Positions 11,700-23,202 of a stretch of 64,000 nucleotides of DNA are shown here, piece after piece. The position numbers and the translations under genes were made by a program. The notes beneath the pieces are model-generated. The model had not been told where the DNA came from and searched no databases. It saw nothing but the letters and a program-made list of their open reading frames with translations. Origin of the DNA: Macrostomum hystrix (lineage: Eukaryota; Platyhelminthes; Macrostomidae); assembly GCA_950097015.1 (NCBI GenBank), contig CATNEN010000038.1, forward strand, positions 22,506,001 to 22,570,000, given 5' to 3'. The first letter of the stretch is position 1; the number at the start of each line of letters is the position of its first letter.

Positions 11700-14100
11700 T
11701 TGTAGTGTCCAGCGCCAGCACCAAGTTCAACATCTTGTGCCGCGGCGGCTTCAACTGACGGGCCGAGTGCTATTTCTCATAGCCTGTTCAGGTCGCGAGG
11801 CTCACACCTGGAGATAACAAACTTCTGTTTCTAAGTATATTTTTAAAGCATTGAAATATTTTTCTCTGACTAACAAGCAGGCAGTAAGACAGTCAGTCAG
11901 TGAAAAAAATTTTTAATTCAATAAAATTTTTACTGATTTCTTAGTATTCGAAGCTTAATAGTTTTCGTTGGAGTTTAATTTGTGACTAGATTGAAGGTGT
12001 GCCACCTTAGCAGGTCGAAGTGCATTAATTGCTCAATATTTCGAAATTATTTTTTACTTCTGATCATGTCACCCAATAAAATGAACAAAAAACTTAATAA
12101 ATATTCATTAGCGGCCTTTGTACTGAGGATACTCACTGAAGCACTTTAATAGAGCAGACTACTGCATCATTGACTCCTGTATCAAAATCTTGATGAGCGC
12201 TAATATCTCCTTGACTGACTGACAGCCGAATGTGGGATCCACATATGGAGGGAGAGGCTGAATTTTTGTTTTTATTAGGGAACAAAATAAACAAAATTAA
12301 AACAGCGGGAGGGAGCGCGGAGAATCGGAGAGTGAGAGAGACAGTATGAGATCTATCTACCTATTTATCAATGCCCATCTGTCAAAAAACGTAAAACATA
12401 ATTAAAGGAAAGATTTATCCAAACAGCACTTGTTTTGTACATGCAACAACACGAATGGGCAGACACACACATGAGCGGTGCCATCAAGCCACGTTACTAT
12501 ATATATTATGTTGTGTTACTTCAGTACGTAGGGTATAATTAATGGGACTGATAACATCTGTTATTTCCTAAGCAACGTATCTTTAAAATGCATATAATAA
12601 ATCTACTAATTTTACGTTGCGAGAATGTACTAATGTACCAGCGATTATTGACACTTTCATATAGTACAAAATTAGGATTGATGATGACAGACTGAAATGC
12701 ATTGCACTTTAAAAAGTACTCGCCCACTTCAAAGTACGCACTTTAAATGAATACCAGAGTACTCTATTGCTACGCCCTTAAAGAGTACCAGAGTACGAGT
12801 ACTTAAGAGTGCTCAAAGAGTACACTGTGAAAACACTGCCTTAAACAGAAACTGGGTTCGAGGAACGAAGACAAGTACTTTACTTTTAATTAACAAAAAA
12901 TATATAAAAGCAGCGAGATGAAGCCCGGTTTAGCAGTCAGCTGCAGCAGCAGCTACTGGACTTCCCGACCAGCCCCCTCTCAATATTGTTAGCGATCGTA
13001 GCAGCCGCCCCTTGGTTTGGGTTGCAAAAATCACTCGCCACGCTAGCAGTAGCCGCCCCTTTGTTGCAAAAGCAAGTGCCTCCGCCTCTGCCACATCCGC
13101 GATCACTGCCACCGCTGCGACCTCTGCCACTGCCACTGTAGTATTTGAGCTGTGTCTTATAGTTTTGCCGCCGATAAAAAATAATAATGTTTTGAAGCCT
13201 GAAATGTAGATATCCAGAAGCTTATTGTTTCCAATTATAGATGCAGCCCTAAACCAAATACTGTAGAAAGCAAACAGTTTTGCAACACAAAAGACCCTAA
13301 AAATGCTAAAATATTGTAAACTACTTAGATGCTAAGTTTTTTTAGTTACAGATGTCCTGTGTGACTAATTAATTATAATTTACCATTCATTAATTTTTTA
13401 TCACAAAGTTCTATTAAATAGACTTAAAAATCAAAGTGAGCCACATGAATTAACATCATATACTAAAGTCCAATAAATAATACTCATAATAGAAAATCTT
13501 GGACATTCTGTATATTTGGGTTAGGAATTCTAAAAAGAAAATCTGAACAATACAATTTATGCTATTGGTAGAAAAATACTAAATAATAATTTATATATTT
13601 AAAATTAGATTAAAAAAACTAAATATTGTTTATTAGTTATTCTACAAATGGGCTAAGTAGAATAGCTAACAATGGTAATAAATTTACAAAGTTGAAAGTG
13701 AACATGCTACCTTAATAAATTGAAAATTTCTGTAAAAAAAGTCTTATAATTAACAACATAGTTAGGTTTTAAAAACTTTTTAATACTCGGATTCTGTTCA
13801 CTGTGTCTTTATATTAAAATGAGATTTTCCAATAAATTAAGCATTTTAAATGTATATTTTAACACCCATGTGAAATCACAAGATATGCCTTTGCAGTGAA
13901 ATGCTTTGCCATTCAATACAAGTTACCCAACATTAGGTAGGGCCTAGGCCTAGGCTAATTATTTAGCTAAGTCCATAATTAGACATAGTAGCTTTAAAAA
14001 TGCAAAACAAATCAAATCAATCAATCAATATCCAAATCAATGTTGAGAGAAAAGTACTGCCATGCCTAAAACAAAAAGCATTGAGCATTTAACTAATCTC
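11700..14100. other. AT-rich gene-free stretch; isolated TATA-like box at 12901
   Basis: No gene is supported. A strong TATA-like TATATAAAAG lies at 12901-12910, followed by a 24-codon reading frame from ATG 12918 and a GC-richer 250-bp patch with two imperfect copies of AGCCGCCCCTTGGTTTGGGT / AGCCGCCCCTTTGTTGC. These small frames have low-complexity translations, so I do not call a gene. 13230-14100 is AT-rich with nothing recognisable. Confidence 0.35.
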
Positions 14101-14106
14101 ACAGTA

Positions 14107-14285
14107 GTTATTGCCTAAAGGCAGTTAATTGCCAAACAGGCAAATGGTTTGTTTTGTAAGTGCTTTGCTTATAATAATTCTGCAGCCATTGCAGCCCAAA
14201 TTGCACTATAAATCGCCAAAAGGCAATTAATTGCAAAAATGCAAATGGTGCATTTCAAGAGCTTTGCTTTGGTAAAAATTTAGCA
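14107..14285. repeat. Diverged tandem pair, about 108-bp period
   Basis: AAAGGCAGTTAATTGCC..GCAAATGG (14113-) and AAAGGCAATTAATTGC..GCAAATGG (14218-) are two imperfect tandem copies of a segment ending in a GCTTTGCTT motif. Each unit holds a small palindrome around TTAATT. Confidence 0.45.
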
Positions 14286-14730
14286 ACTATCAATCAAAAA
14301 ACTGCATTATTGCATTAAACTGCTAAGAATCTTGTTTAGGGTAATGTATCATCAACCAAACAAGAATGTGTATTTTTTTTACTTCAAACCTAAGCTACAG
14401 ATTTTCTATTTAAGATATGATGATAAATCAAAAGCCAAGTTATAGAAAACAGTTACATCTTTCTAAAAAGTATCTGCTTTTGCTATTTTATCAAATAGAA
14501 AAAAAGTTATTCTTGCTTTTTATCTAAAACTGAACAATGATTTTCATGTATCTTCAAACCAAACAGAGAATTCGATGTTTGGTTTTACAATTTGAGTGAG
14601 TGGTTTAATCTTATTTTAAGGAGTGAACTATCATGAATAATGTCATTTGAAAGCATTTTTCATGCTCTATAAATAACTACATTTATGGTCATTTAATTGG
14701 CAAGCAACCACATACAATCTTTGTCTAAAG

Positions 14731-15889
<1,159 letters not shown>

Positions 15890-16021
15890 GTCTAAAGTAC
15901 ATACTGGAAAAATGTTGTTAAAAAGTATGCTTTTGCAATAAAAATTTCTACTGAAACATCAATATCTTTCTTTCCTCTTAATGCTTCATTGCACATCATG
16001 CCTCAGATTGTAGATAATTTC

Positions 16022-16096
16022 ACAATGTGTAATGTGTTGACATTACTATGCGGTAAAGTTAGCGGTTTTTACCGCGCGGTAAAATGTCGCCAACGT
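16022..16096. mobile_element. 75-bp insertion with 8-bp target duplication in MITE copy A
   Basis: Copies B and C run straight through ATAATTTC where copy A has ATAATTTC (16014-16021), 75 extra bases, and ATAATTTC again (16097-16104). The insert contains a small hairpin around GGTTTTTACCGCGCGGTAAA. Its ends (ACAATGTG / CCAACGT) are only weakly inverted, so its family is unclear. Confidence 0.7.
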
Positions 16097-16231
16097 ATAA
16101 TTTCTTCAACTTTCAAATTAGTTGTTCTGTGAAACACAATAGCTTGTTTCTGTCTTGCATGAGACCAAGGAAGGAGTCAAAATTCTTGTTCGGTTTTGAA
16201 GATACACTTTTCAGTTGATGATACATTACCC

Positions 16232-17060
16232 TAATACATAAACACTTCTGCTTAATTATCTACGCCTTCTATAAGTAAATAATGTTTGAATAATAAATTA
16301 TTATTCAAATACTATACATCAGTTAGTATTTAAAAGAAAACTATAAGCTTACACTTACAATGTAAAATAGGTCTATGTAACAATTGAATTATTTACAAGT
16401 AAAACTTGTACTTGTAGCATACAATATATTGTAAAACAAGTATTTATAAGGTAGTAGAATACTTTACTAAAAATAAAGTAAAAAGCGAATATAATAGCTA
16501 CACATTAAAGGCTTGAAAAAAATTCAGATTTAGATAGTGATTGCTTGGTTAAGTTGCTTTGAAATTTTTATGTCAAATTTGCCGTACGACAAAAATTTCA
16601 TGCTACTGTTAGCATAGCCGATTTGAATTTTTTTTCTTGTTGAAACCATATGGAACAGAGCGACTAAAATGTACAATTTATTTATTTAAAAATTATTTTA
16701 ATTTAGTTTCTAAAGCAACTTATTTCTTTCTTCAATTACATTTTGTTATACAATTAATAAAATGCTTATTTTCAAAATATCCACTTAAAAAGTAAGTTCA
16801 ATAGCTTTAAAAATGCGCACGTTTTTTCACTTCACGGCTCCAAAAAGTCACCATAGAAGATTTTTGCAGGACGCAAGACTTTTTACGTTACAAAATAGCA
16901 CTTTTATGTGCATTTTTTATTCAGTGTCAAAAGGCTTTTAAGTCACCTATTTGGTATTTTTTTCTTTTAAAGATTTTTGCGAAATCAGGTCTTTTTAACT
17001 TATTACGAAACTGTGGACCCACACTTTTACGCAACGCAATGCGCATGATGTCATCTTAAA
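16232..17060. other. AT-rich gene-free stretch
   Basis: Nothing recognisable apart from the edge of the tandem duplication that begins near 17061. Confidence 0.4.
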
Positions 17061-18116
17061 GCACTTGCTAAATGCTATTTATTGACACCACACTGAAGGC
17101 CTGGCGTAGCATCGTTAATAAATGGCAGCGTGAAATATAGCCAAAAAAAGCATAGTACCGGAACCTCGTAATTCGGTAAAATGTTAATAGCGTCAAAATA
17201 CGAATTTTCGCACACTAACGAAGATGGCAGTCATCTGTACGTGTTTACTGGGCACAATAGTGCTCTTGGAAGCTAAGAACCTCATAGCGAAAATAAATAT
17301 ATTTTCCGCCCTATGTAGTGCTCAAATGGGTTGTTTTTGCACAAAATCACGTTTTTCGATTTTGAGAGTCAATTATAAATTTTTTTTTCAACTGACAGAC
17401 GTGAATGTCACTTTTTCTGAGAGTAGTCATCTAGATGTTTCTAATAAGTACAAATATGGGTCATTCTTATGCTTCACCTATCCTTGGTATAGGTACAAAG
17501 TCATTATTTCATTTCCAGCAAGTCACGTGACCTGGCCTGAGGTGTACAACGCATCGTGCAATGCCAGCGAACATACACTCAAATTAAAGCACTTTTTAAA
17601 TGCTATTTATTGACACCACACTGAAGGCCTGGCGTAGCATCGTTAATAAATGGCAGCGTGAAATATAGCAAAAAAACGCATAACACCGGAACCTCGTAAT
17701 TCGGTAATTGTTATTAGCGTAAAAATACGAATTTTCGCATACTAACGAAGATAGCAGTCATCTGTACGTGTTTACTGGGCACAATACTGCTCTTGGAAGC
17801 TAAGAACCTCATAGCAAAAATCAATAAATTTTTCACCCTATGTGTGCTCAAATGGGTTGTTTTTGCACAAAATCACGTTTTTCGATTTTAAAAGTCAATT
17901 ATAACAAAATTTTGCAACTGACAGACGTGAATATCATTTTTTCTGAGAGTAGTCATCTAGGTGTTTCTAATAAGTACAAACTTTGGCTCATTCTTATGCT
18001 TCACCTATCCTTGGTATAGGTACAAAGTAATTATTTCATTTCCAGCAAGTCACGTGACCTGGCCTGAGGTGTACAACGCATCATGCAATGACAGCGAACA
18101 TACATTCAAATTAAAG
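17061..18116. repeat. 528-bp tandem duplication (two full units)
   Basis: The segment starting GCACTTGCTAAATGC at 17061 recurs at 17589 and runs nearly identically to 18116 (shared GAAGGCCTGGCGTAGCATCG, TCATCTGTACGTGTTTACTG, GTCACGTGACCTGGCCTGAG). A third copy seems to begin at 18117 and diverges at once. A 129-codon frame in unit 1 is broken in unit 2 and is not conserved. It may be a satellite unit or part of a larger dispersed repeat. Confidence 0.8.
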
Positions 18117-18669
18117 TACATCTAAAATGTAGTTCAATGACACCAAGCGCGTCGCGCTCCGGTAATCCGCTCAAAAGTTACAGGCTAAAAAGTATGTTCG
18201 ATATGCAAGCCCCCCGTACCGTCGTTAAAGTACATTTCTGTACCGGCAGCGACTTCAATAAACTAAGACGAAATTTCAAGATATACATCTTGTGCGCAAT
18301 TTAGTTGTGCACCTTGCCTAAAAAGTCTGATTTTCCTAGCATGTCGTGGTTTCTTATTTTTTGTACATTTGTATCATGAAAAATGCATAAAAATAGCCTA
18401 AATCACGTTTATCGACTTTAGCAGTGTATGGCTCAGAGTCAGTGCAACGAAACGGCTCAAAATGTATTATAAACATGTAGATCTTACCTAAATGACCGCA
18501 TTTATGTACTTTTTAGAGTCTTGCAACAAGGTTGAATTTCCTTTATTTCGGTTCGAATACCTACCCGTCGAATATTCGAATGTAATTAACAGGTGCGAAT
18601 GTACAGTTAAAGTGAGTATCTTGGTTAAAGTCGTGCGTCATGTAAGAGTCCCAGGTGCCATCGTTAGAA

Positions 18670-18717
18670 TGACGCAGCTCAAAGGTCGCGCTGACGCGCG
18701 ACCTTTGAGCTGCGTCA
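18670..18717. repeat. Perfect 21-bp hairpin
   Basis: Arms 18670-18690 (TGACGCAGCTC..GTCGCG) and 18697-18717 are perfectly complementary around a 6-base loop (CTGACG). A transcript or single strand would form a very stable stem. No target duplication or promoter context is evident. Confidence 0.85.
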
Positions 18718-19130
18718 GTTGAAAGTTGATAAAAATGCGCATTTTTTGACACTTAAAAAACACACTTTTACAGAATTACCTATCAAGGTAAGCATTTAGC
18801 GGAAAATAACCAATCAGTGTCTTGAAGGTCTGAAAATTCGCCAAAAGTTGGGTTCAATCAATTTTTGACTCCATATTGTGAATCCTTATTTTTTGAGATT
18901 CAAGATTTGGACGGGTCTAAAAAAAGTCACTTTTTTGTTGCCATGGCAACCAAGACGCGTTGCTATGGAACTTTCAAGTCGCTCATCTTGTAGCCCTAAA
19001 TGTTTTACGTCCATTGAGGGGTCACACATGGTTTCATCTCAAGTGGTTTTAATTCTGCATCAATTTTATTTTCTAAAACGTTGATTTTACGTTGGTGGAG
19101 TCTCAAGCACATCTTATCTCGGTCTCGTTT

Positions 19131-19203
19131 GTCCGAAAAAATTGCCAACGAGGAGCTACGCTCGCTTCGCTCGCTTCGCTCCTCGTTGGCAATTTTTCCG
19201 GAC
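19131..19203. repeat. 26-bp hairpin with CTCGCTTCG loop
   Basis: Arms 19131-19156 (GTCCGAAAAAATTGCC...) and 19178-19203 are complementary with one mismatch. The loop is made of repeats of CTCGCTTCG. It lies about 80 bp beyond the 3' end of the fibrinogen-related gene. Perhaps a foldback micro-element. Confidence 0.8.
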
Positions 19204-19281
19204 TGCACTTCGACCTAACTAGTTGTGAGCTTGACTTAGTTCTGTCGGTTCTCAAACTCTCGATAGCTGCAATCGATGATT

Positions 19282-20460
19282 TCAAGGTGATCCGGACACC
19301 ATGCACTCGTAAGACTTCATTGAATAGTAGTGCGTCAGCGGGTAGACTGCAGCTTCGCTTTGGAATGTCAATCCACTGGCCCACAATGAGCCAGTGAGGT
19401 TCAGGGCAGTCGGAGGTGTGTAGTACCTGCCGTTCGGATTAAAACAATGGCAGCTGGCGTACCACCACGAGCCTTTAAAAGTGATTGCGCAATTATTCGG
19501 TGAGGTGTCCTGATCCTTATCAGGTGTGCTGAACGAAACATTGTTCATGTACGAGATATGATTGCGAGGGACGGTAACAACGTTCGAGTTGGCGGTGTCC
19601 TGCTCTCCGACGCTCACTCGGTATCCCTGGTCGACGCCCTGCACTGAGAAGTACGTGTCCTCCCACCAGTAGCGAGTGCCGTTCCAGTCGCTCATCTCCC
19701 ACCTCACTCGCCTGTCGCCGGCCCGAGTCAGCAGGTGAATCGCCTCCAGACCCATCCAGTAGTTTCTGTCCTCTCCCTGACCGAATTCAGTCAGGTAGTC
19801 AGTCCAGTTGCGGTAGAAATCCACCGAGCCGTCCACTCGGTGCTGGAAGGTTCGCCAGCAAGTGCGTCCGAGCTCATCGAGACGCCTCACCTGCAGTTTG
19901 AGCGTAGCTAGGCCTTCAAATCATTCGGTAAATCCGTTACATATTGGGAGAGAGCATTTGCTGTGAGCTGGGCTTAGTTACAGAGCAGTATCTGGGGTTG
20001 GGATTTGCCCTTTCGGGCTTCCCCGTCAAGACTTCGCTTCGGCAAGGCGACGCTGAAGGCGCCGTTGCAGCTCATACAGCTGCGATGTATTTTCACTGCG
20101 GCAGGGAATGGGGGTAGTGCATGGACACAATCACAGGCAAAAGCTTGGTCATGTAGTTACCAGCAGCAGAGGCAGGCTTGAGTTCCTGGCATTGCGGCAC
20201 TTCCTGCAGCCACTTCGCCCCAGCTGGCAGCTGTACAGACGGCAGGTGCCGAGCTCGCCAGAACTGAACCGGACCGCCTGATGTCGCGACTCAGCCAAGA
20301 TCGCGCACTCCGAGTCGCTTCTAACATTGTTGACAACGGCATCGAGCTGGTACTCACTCAGGTCGTCCCTCTGCTCGGCCCAATGGCTCTGAGCATCGGC
20401 TGCTTGGTGACAGCCGAGGCACAGAAGAAGCAGCGTCACGAGAAGAGAAAATTCTCTCAT
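19282..20460 (-). CDS. Fibrinogen-related secreted protein, copy 2 (intact)
   Basis: Two exons: 20161-20460 (ATG at 20460) and 19282-19890, joined in phase 0, giving 302 residues. Residues about 1-23 form a signal peptide (hydrophobic LLVTLLLLCLGC). Residues about 35-90 are Cys-containing and vaguely PAN/apple-like (weak). Residues about 101-302 form a fibrinogen C-terminal globular domain: CWRTFQHRVDGSVDFYRNW, NYWMGLEAIH, WEMSDWNGTRYWWEDTYFS, FSTPDKDQD (the calcium-site region in this fold), NNCAITFKGSWWYASCHCFN. The family includes ficolins, tachylectins and mollusc FREPs, secreted lectins recognising acetylated sugars or pathogens; the substrate here is an inference. It has a degraded copy at 8398-9503. 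The intron holds extra sequence (about 20025-20110) absent from copy 1. Confidence 0.88.
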
Positions 20461-21410
20461 TTTCCACAGGGATAGGTCGTCTTACGACTCTGTGAATTCC
20501 TGACAAGAGCTACCGGTATATTGAAGGTAGAAAAATGCTGCAATTGCCTCCTACTTATGAGTCTCTGTTTTGCTAGCTCGTGCTACACAGACAACAATTG
20601 TTGCCATGAAGTTTCCGCTACCTCCGCTCTGGCAGAAATGTGTTTGTTAATTATTTACAAATTGGCTGAAGGAACGATGGGGAGGAGATGTTGAGCCGGT
20701 GGCCCTCTTCTGGCAACAAGTTTCTGCGTTCTGCTTCAGAAAAACAAAAGTTCTCTATTCTGAAACTTGGATGTGCCGGGCAAGAGTGGCTAGCAAGTAT
20801 AGCCCTACCATGTTTAGAATTTTCAAATGCAATACATTTTGGTTGGTTACTGCAAGGTGAGCCTCTCCGTTTTCGTCGCGCAACTAGCTTTCATACCGAT
20901 AGAATCCGCATACCCCAGTTAAGGATTCGTCTTACAACAGTGGTTTTAGTTTCAGTTCTAATATTTGATGGTCGTTTAGGCAAAGGTTTTCATTTTGAAT
21001 GTACAGTGACTACTTATTGCGCCTTAAGTGGTTCAGTGCTTGAAAATTAAAAAAATCCGAATTGTACAATATGAATGCGTTTAAAAAAGTTAAACACAGA
21101 AGAACATGCTCAGCGGCGCATCAGTCAGAGTAAAAAGAATCAATTAAATCAAATCAAATAACGTCGTGCCATTTCAATTCAGTTTTTTTTGTTTTAAAAT
21201 TTTCTTTATCAAAACAAAATTAAATTCGGTCCAGAAAAATCTAGCTTGATAACTAAGTCGTGCAAACTACTTAAAAAAGTCTAACAGTAGCAAAAAATCT
21301 ATGATCACGAGGCTCCTACTTCCACCACAGCGCAAGAATCGTCAGTTGTCATAGCCATTTGGTGCGGCCAAGAATCACCAAAACTGTCATTAAAATATGG
21401 ATGAACTGTT
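20461..21410. other. Gene-free stretch upstream of the fibrinogen-related gene
   Basis: Presumably contains the minus-strand promoter of the fibrinogen-related gene next to 20460. The frame at 20688-21050 has no recognisable product and AT-rich codon use, so it is not called. No repeat seen. Confidence 0.4.
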
Positions 21411-21416
21411 TTTATT
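21411..21416 (-). terminator. Poly(A) signal AATAAA of the coiled-coil gene
   Basis: TTTATT on the plus strand at 21411-21416 is AATAAA on the minus strand, about 35 bp after the stop codon at 21451, a plausible distance for cleavage and polyadenylation. Confidence 0.5.
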
Positions 21417-21450
21417 ACCAACTGGCTGTTCGAGTCATCTGACAAGCTGC

Positions 21451-23202
21451 TTAGTTGCCAGTCAGGGATGCAGCAGCCAGAGCTGCAGCGGCCTCGTTTA
21501 ATTCCCAATCGCTGCCGCTGACAGAATTAGCAGCGGCGCAGCCGATGTCATTATCGCAGCTGGCCAGACGCCGGCCGAACTCGCCTAGCTGCAGTCGAAG
21601 GCGATCGCAGCGGCGTTCCAGCAAGCGAGTCTCGCGAGCCAGCTCCTCGCGTGCTTGGCGACGACGTAGGCGAAGCTCGCGTCGCGCACGCGCTAGTGCC
21701 GCTTCCGTCTCCGGCTTGGCCTGGTGTCGTCGATGACTGCACGTGGAACATCGCCGCTTTTCTTGAGCGTCAGCAGCCACAGCTGCAACAACAGCATTTG
21801 CAGCTGTGTTAGCTAGTTCAGCTTGCTGGCGGCAGTCACTGACTTGACGCTCGAGATTCCGCTGAGCCAGCCGGCTGTCGGCTCGAAGGTCGTCCAACTG
21901 GCGCTCCAGGCGGTAGAGCTCGGCGCGGGACAGAGCGGACGAATCGTGATGTTTTCGAATGCTGCTTTGATTGCAACGGTGCCGTCCGACTTGGCGCTTA
22001 ACCGATAGTGGCGATGCGACATAAAGAATTTTGTCCTCATCTGCTGCATCTTCCATGGCGTCCACGCTGACTGCCTCGTGACCATCTGAGCGCAGACGCT
22101 CTTTAATGAGTCGCAGTGGCGCCTGCAGCTCGAGTTGAACACGGCGAAAATTTTGCAAAGCTTGATCGTCTAGTCCAGCTGATGCTTGGTGATGCTTAGT
22201 TGATGCTGAGGCCACTCCAAACAGGCGCGCTTTTGTAGCAGTGGTGACGTCGGCTTCACGAAACGCTGAAGCAATCGCGTGCTGCTTCTTGGTATCATTA
22301 GCATCGCGCCGCTCTGTTTCTGTTTTGCAGTTTTCTACACATTTTCTCGTGTTTTCCAGACTGATCGATTGATGTTGCCGTTGCTTATTCAGATGTTGAT
22401 GAAGACTATGGTGCCCAAAACGCTCTCTGCTGTTCCCGCCAGCTTTGTCGAGGCCGTCGGCCCAGTTGTTGGCACGTCGGAGCGGCTGTTTTGGCGGCTG
22501 GTCTCCACTTGTCACGTGTTCTGGTGGAGATGGTCGTGAAACAGCTGACGGTTCTCCACGCGGCGTGCTCTGCTCGCGGCCTGAGGTACAGTGTTGCTTA
22601 TCAAATGATGACTGACAGGAGTGTTTCAGCTGCCAGTCAATCACCTTTCTGTTGGCAATTGTCTGAACTACGCCAATCGCATTATTGGCGTGGCTACGCC
22701 GAATCAGAAGTTCCTCCGCGGTTGGAGGAGGCGGCAGTGGCGGTGGCTGCGGTAGCTTGACAAATGGCCTCTGATGCTGCGGCACAGGGGGCGGCGGTGG
22801 CATTGGTGGTGATGGCAGCGGTGACAAATGCGCCGGTTGCTGTTGCTCGCTGTCAAACTCGTCGTTGACATCTTCTCCGTTGCCGTCACTAGGAAACGAT
22901 CTTATCCAGCTGCCATCAGCACGCATCGGGGTTCTCGGAGCGCTGGCCTTGCGCTGATTGGGAAAGCGCAGCAGGCCATCGTCTGAGTCGGGCACTGCGG
23001 CCCCGACACGACGAATTGTTGAATTACAGGACGAAGCGCCGGCTCCATTGGCTAGCAGCAGAAGGTGCAAAGGTCGCTCCGGCGAGTTGACGTTGATTGG
23101 AGGAATTTGCTGGAGGTTCAACTGGGCACGATGCATCTTCAGTTGGTGTCTCTGAAGTTCTTGGTGATGTCTGTGACATCTGGGATCGCCTTGAAGCCAC
23201 AT
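21451..23202 (-). CDS. Uncharacterised proline-rich coiled-coil protein (583 aa)
   Basis: I do not recognise this gene. A single uninterrupted frame of 584 codons starts at ATG 23202, with an in-frame TAA immediately upstream; a splice acceptor (TTATCAG, about 23230) just 5' suggests an untranslated first exon upstream. The N-terminus is His/Gln-rich. Residues about 128-165 contain two polyproline clusters (PPPPPVPQHQRP and PPPLPPPP), potential SH3, EVH1 or profilin ligands. The middle is low complexity and basic. Residues about 435-545 are Arg/Glu/Leu-rich with heptad-like spacing (RAELYRLERQLDDLRADSRL, LLERRCDRLRLQLGEFGRRL), a probable coiled coil, containing a CSTCSHRRH cluster. The C-terminus is Ala-rich. 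GC-rich codon use like the recognised genes and a close AATAAA support a real gene. An intracellular scaffold or cytoskeletal role is only a guess. Confidence 0.7.
   Translation of the reverse strand: MWLQGDPRCHRHHQELQRHQLKMHRAQLNLQQIPPINVNSPERPLHLLLLANGAGASSCNSTIRRVGAAVPDSDDGLLRFPNQRKASAPRTPMRADGSWIRSFPSDGNGEDVNDEFDSEQQQPAHLSPLPSPPMPPPPPVPQHQRPFVKLPQPPPLPPPPTAEELLIRRSHANNAIGVVQTIANRKVIDWQLKHSCQSSFDKQHCTSGREQSTPRGEPSAVSRPSPPEHVTSGDQPPKQPLRRANNWADGLDKAGGNSRERFGHHSLHQHLNKQRQHQSISLENTRKCVENCKTETERRDANDTKKQHAIASAFREADVTTATKARLFGVASASTKHHQASAGLDDQALQNFRRVQLELQAPLRLIKERLRSDGHEAVSVDAMEDAADEDKILYVASPLSVKRQVGRHRCNQSSIRKHHDSSALSRAELYRLERQLDDLRADSRLAQRNLERQVSDCRQQAELANTAANAVVAAVAADAQEKRRCSTCSHRRHQAKPETEAALARARRELRLRRRQAREELARETRLLERRCDRLRLQLGEFGRRLASCDNDIGCAAANSVSGSDWELNEAAAALAAASLTGN

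Noticed and set aside
11341..11817. 158-codon frame
   Set aside because: Lies across two SINE copies; composition and position are explained by the repeats.
13012..13209. 65-codon Ala/Ser/Thr-rich frame downstream of a TATA-like box
   Set aside because: Low-complexity product from a small internal repeat, no splice or family support; the TATA-like sequence alone is weak evidence.
17224..17613. 129-codon frame in the first 528-bp tandem unit
   Set aside because: The second unit, nearly identical in DNA, breaks the frame, so there is no selection for coding. It matches no family.
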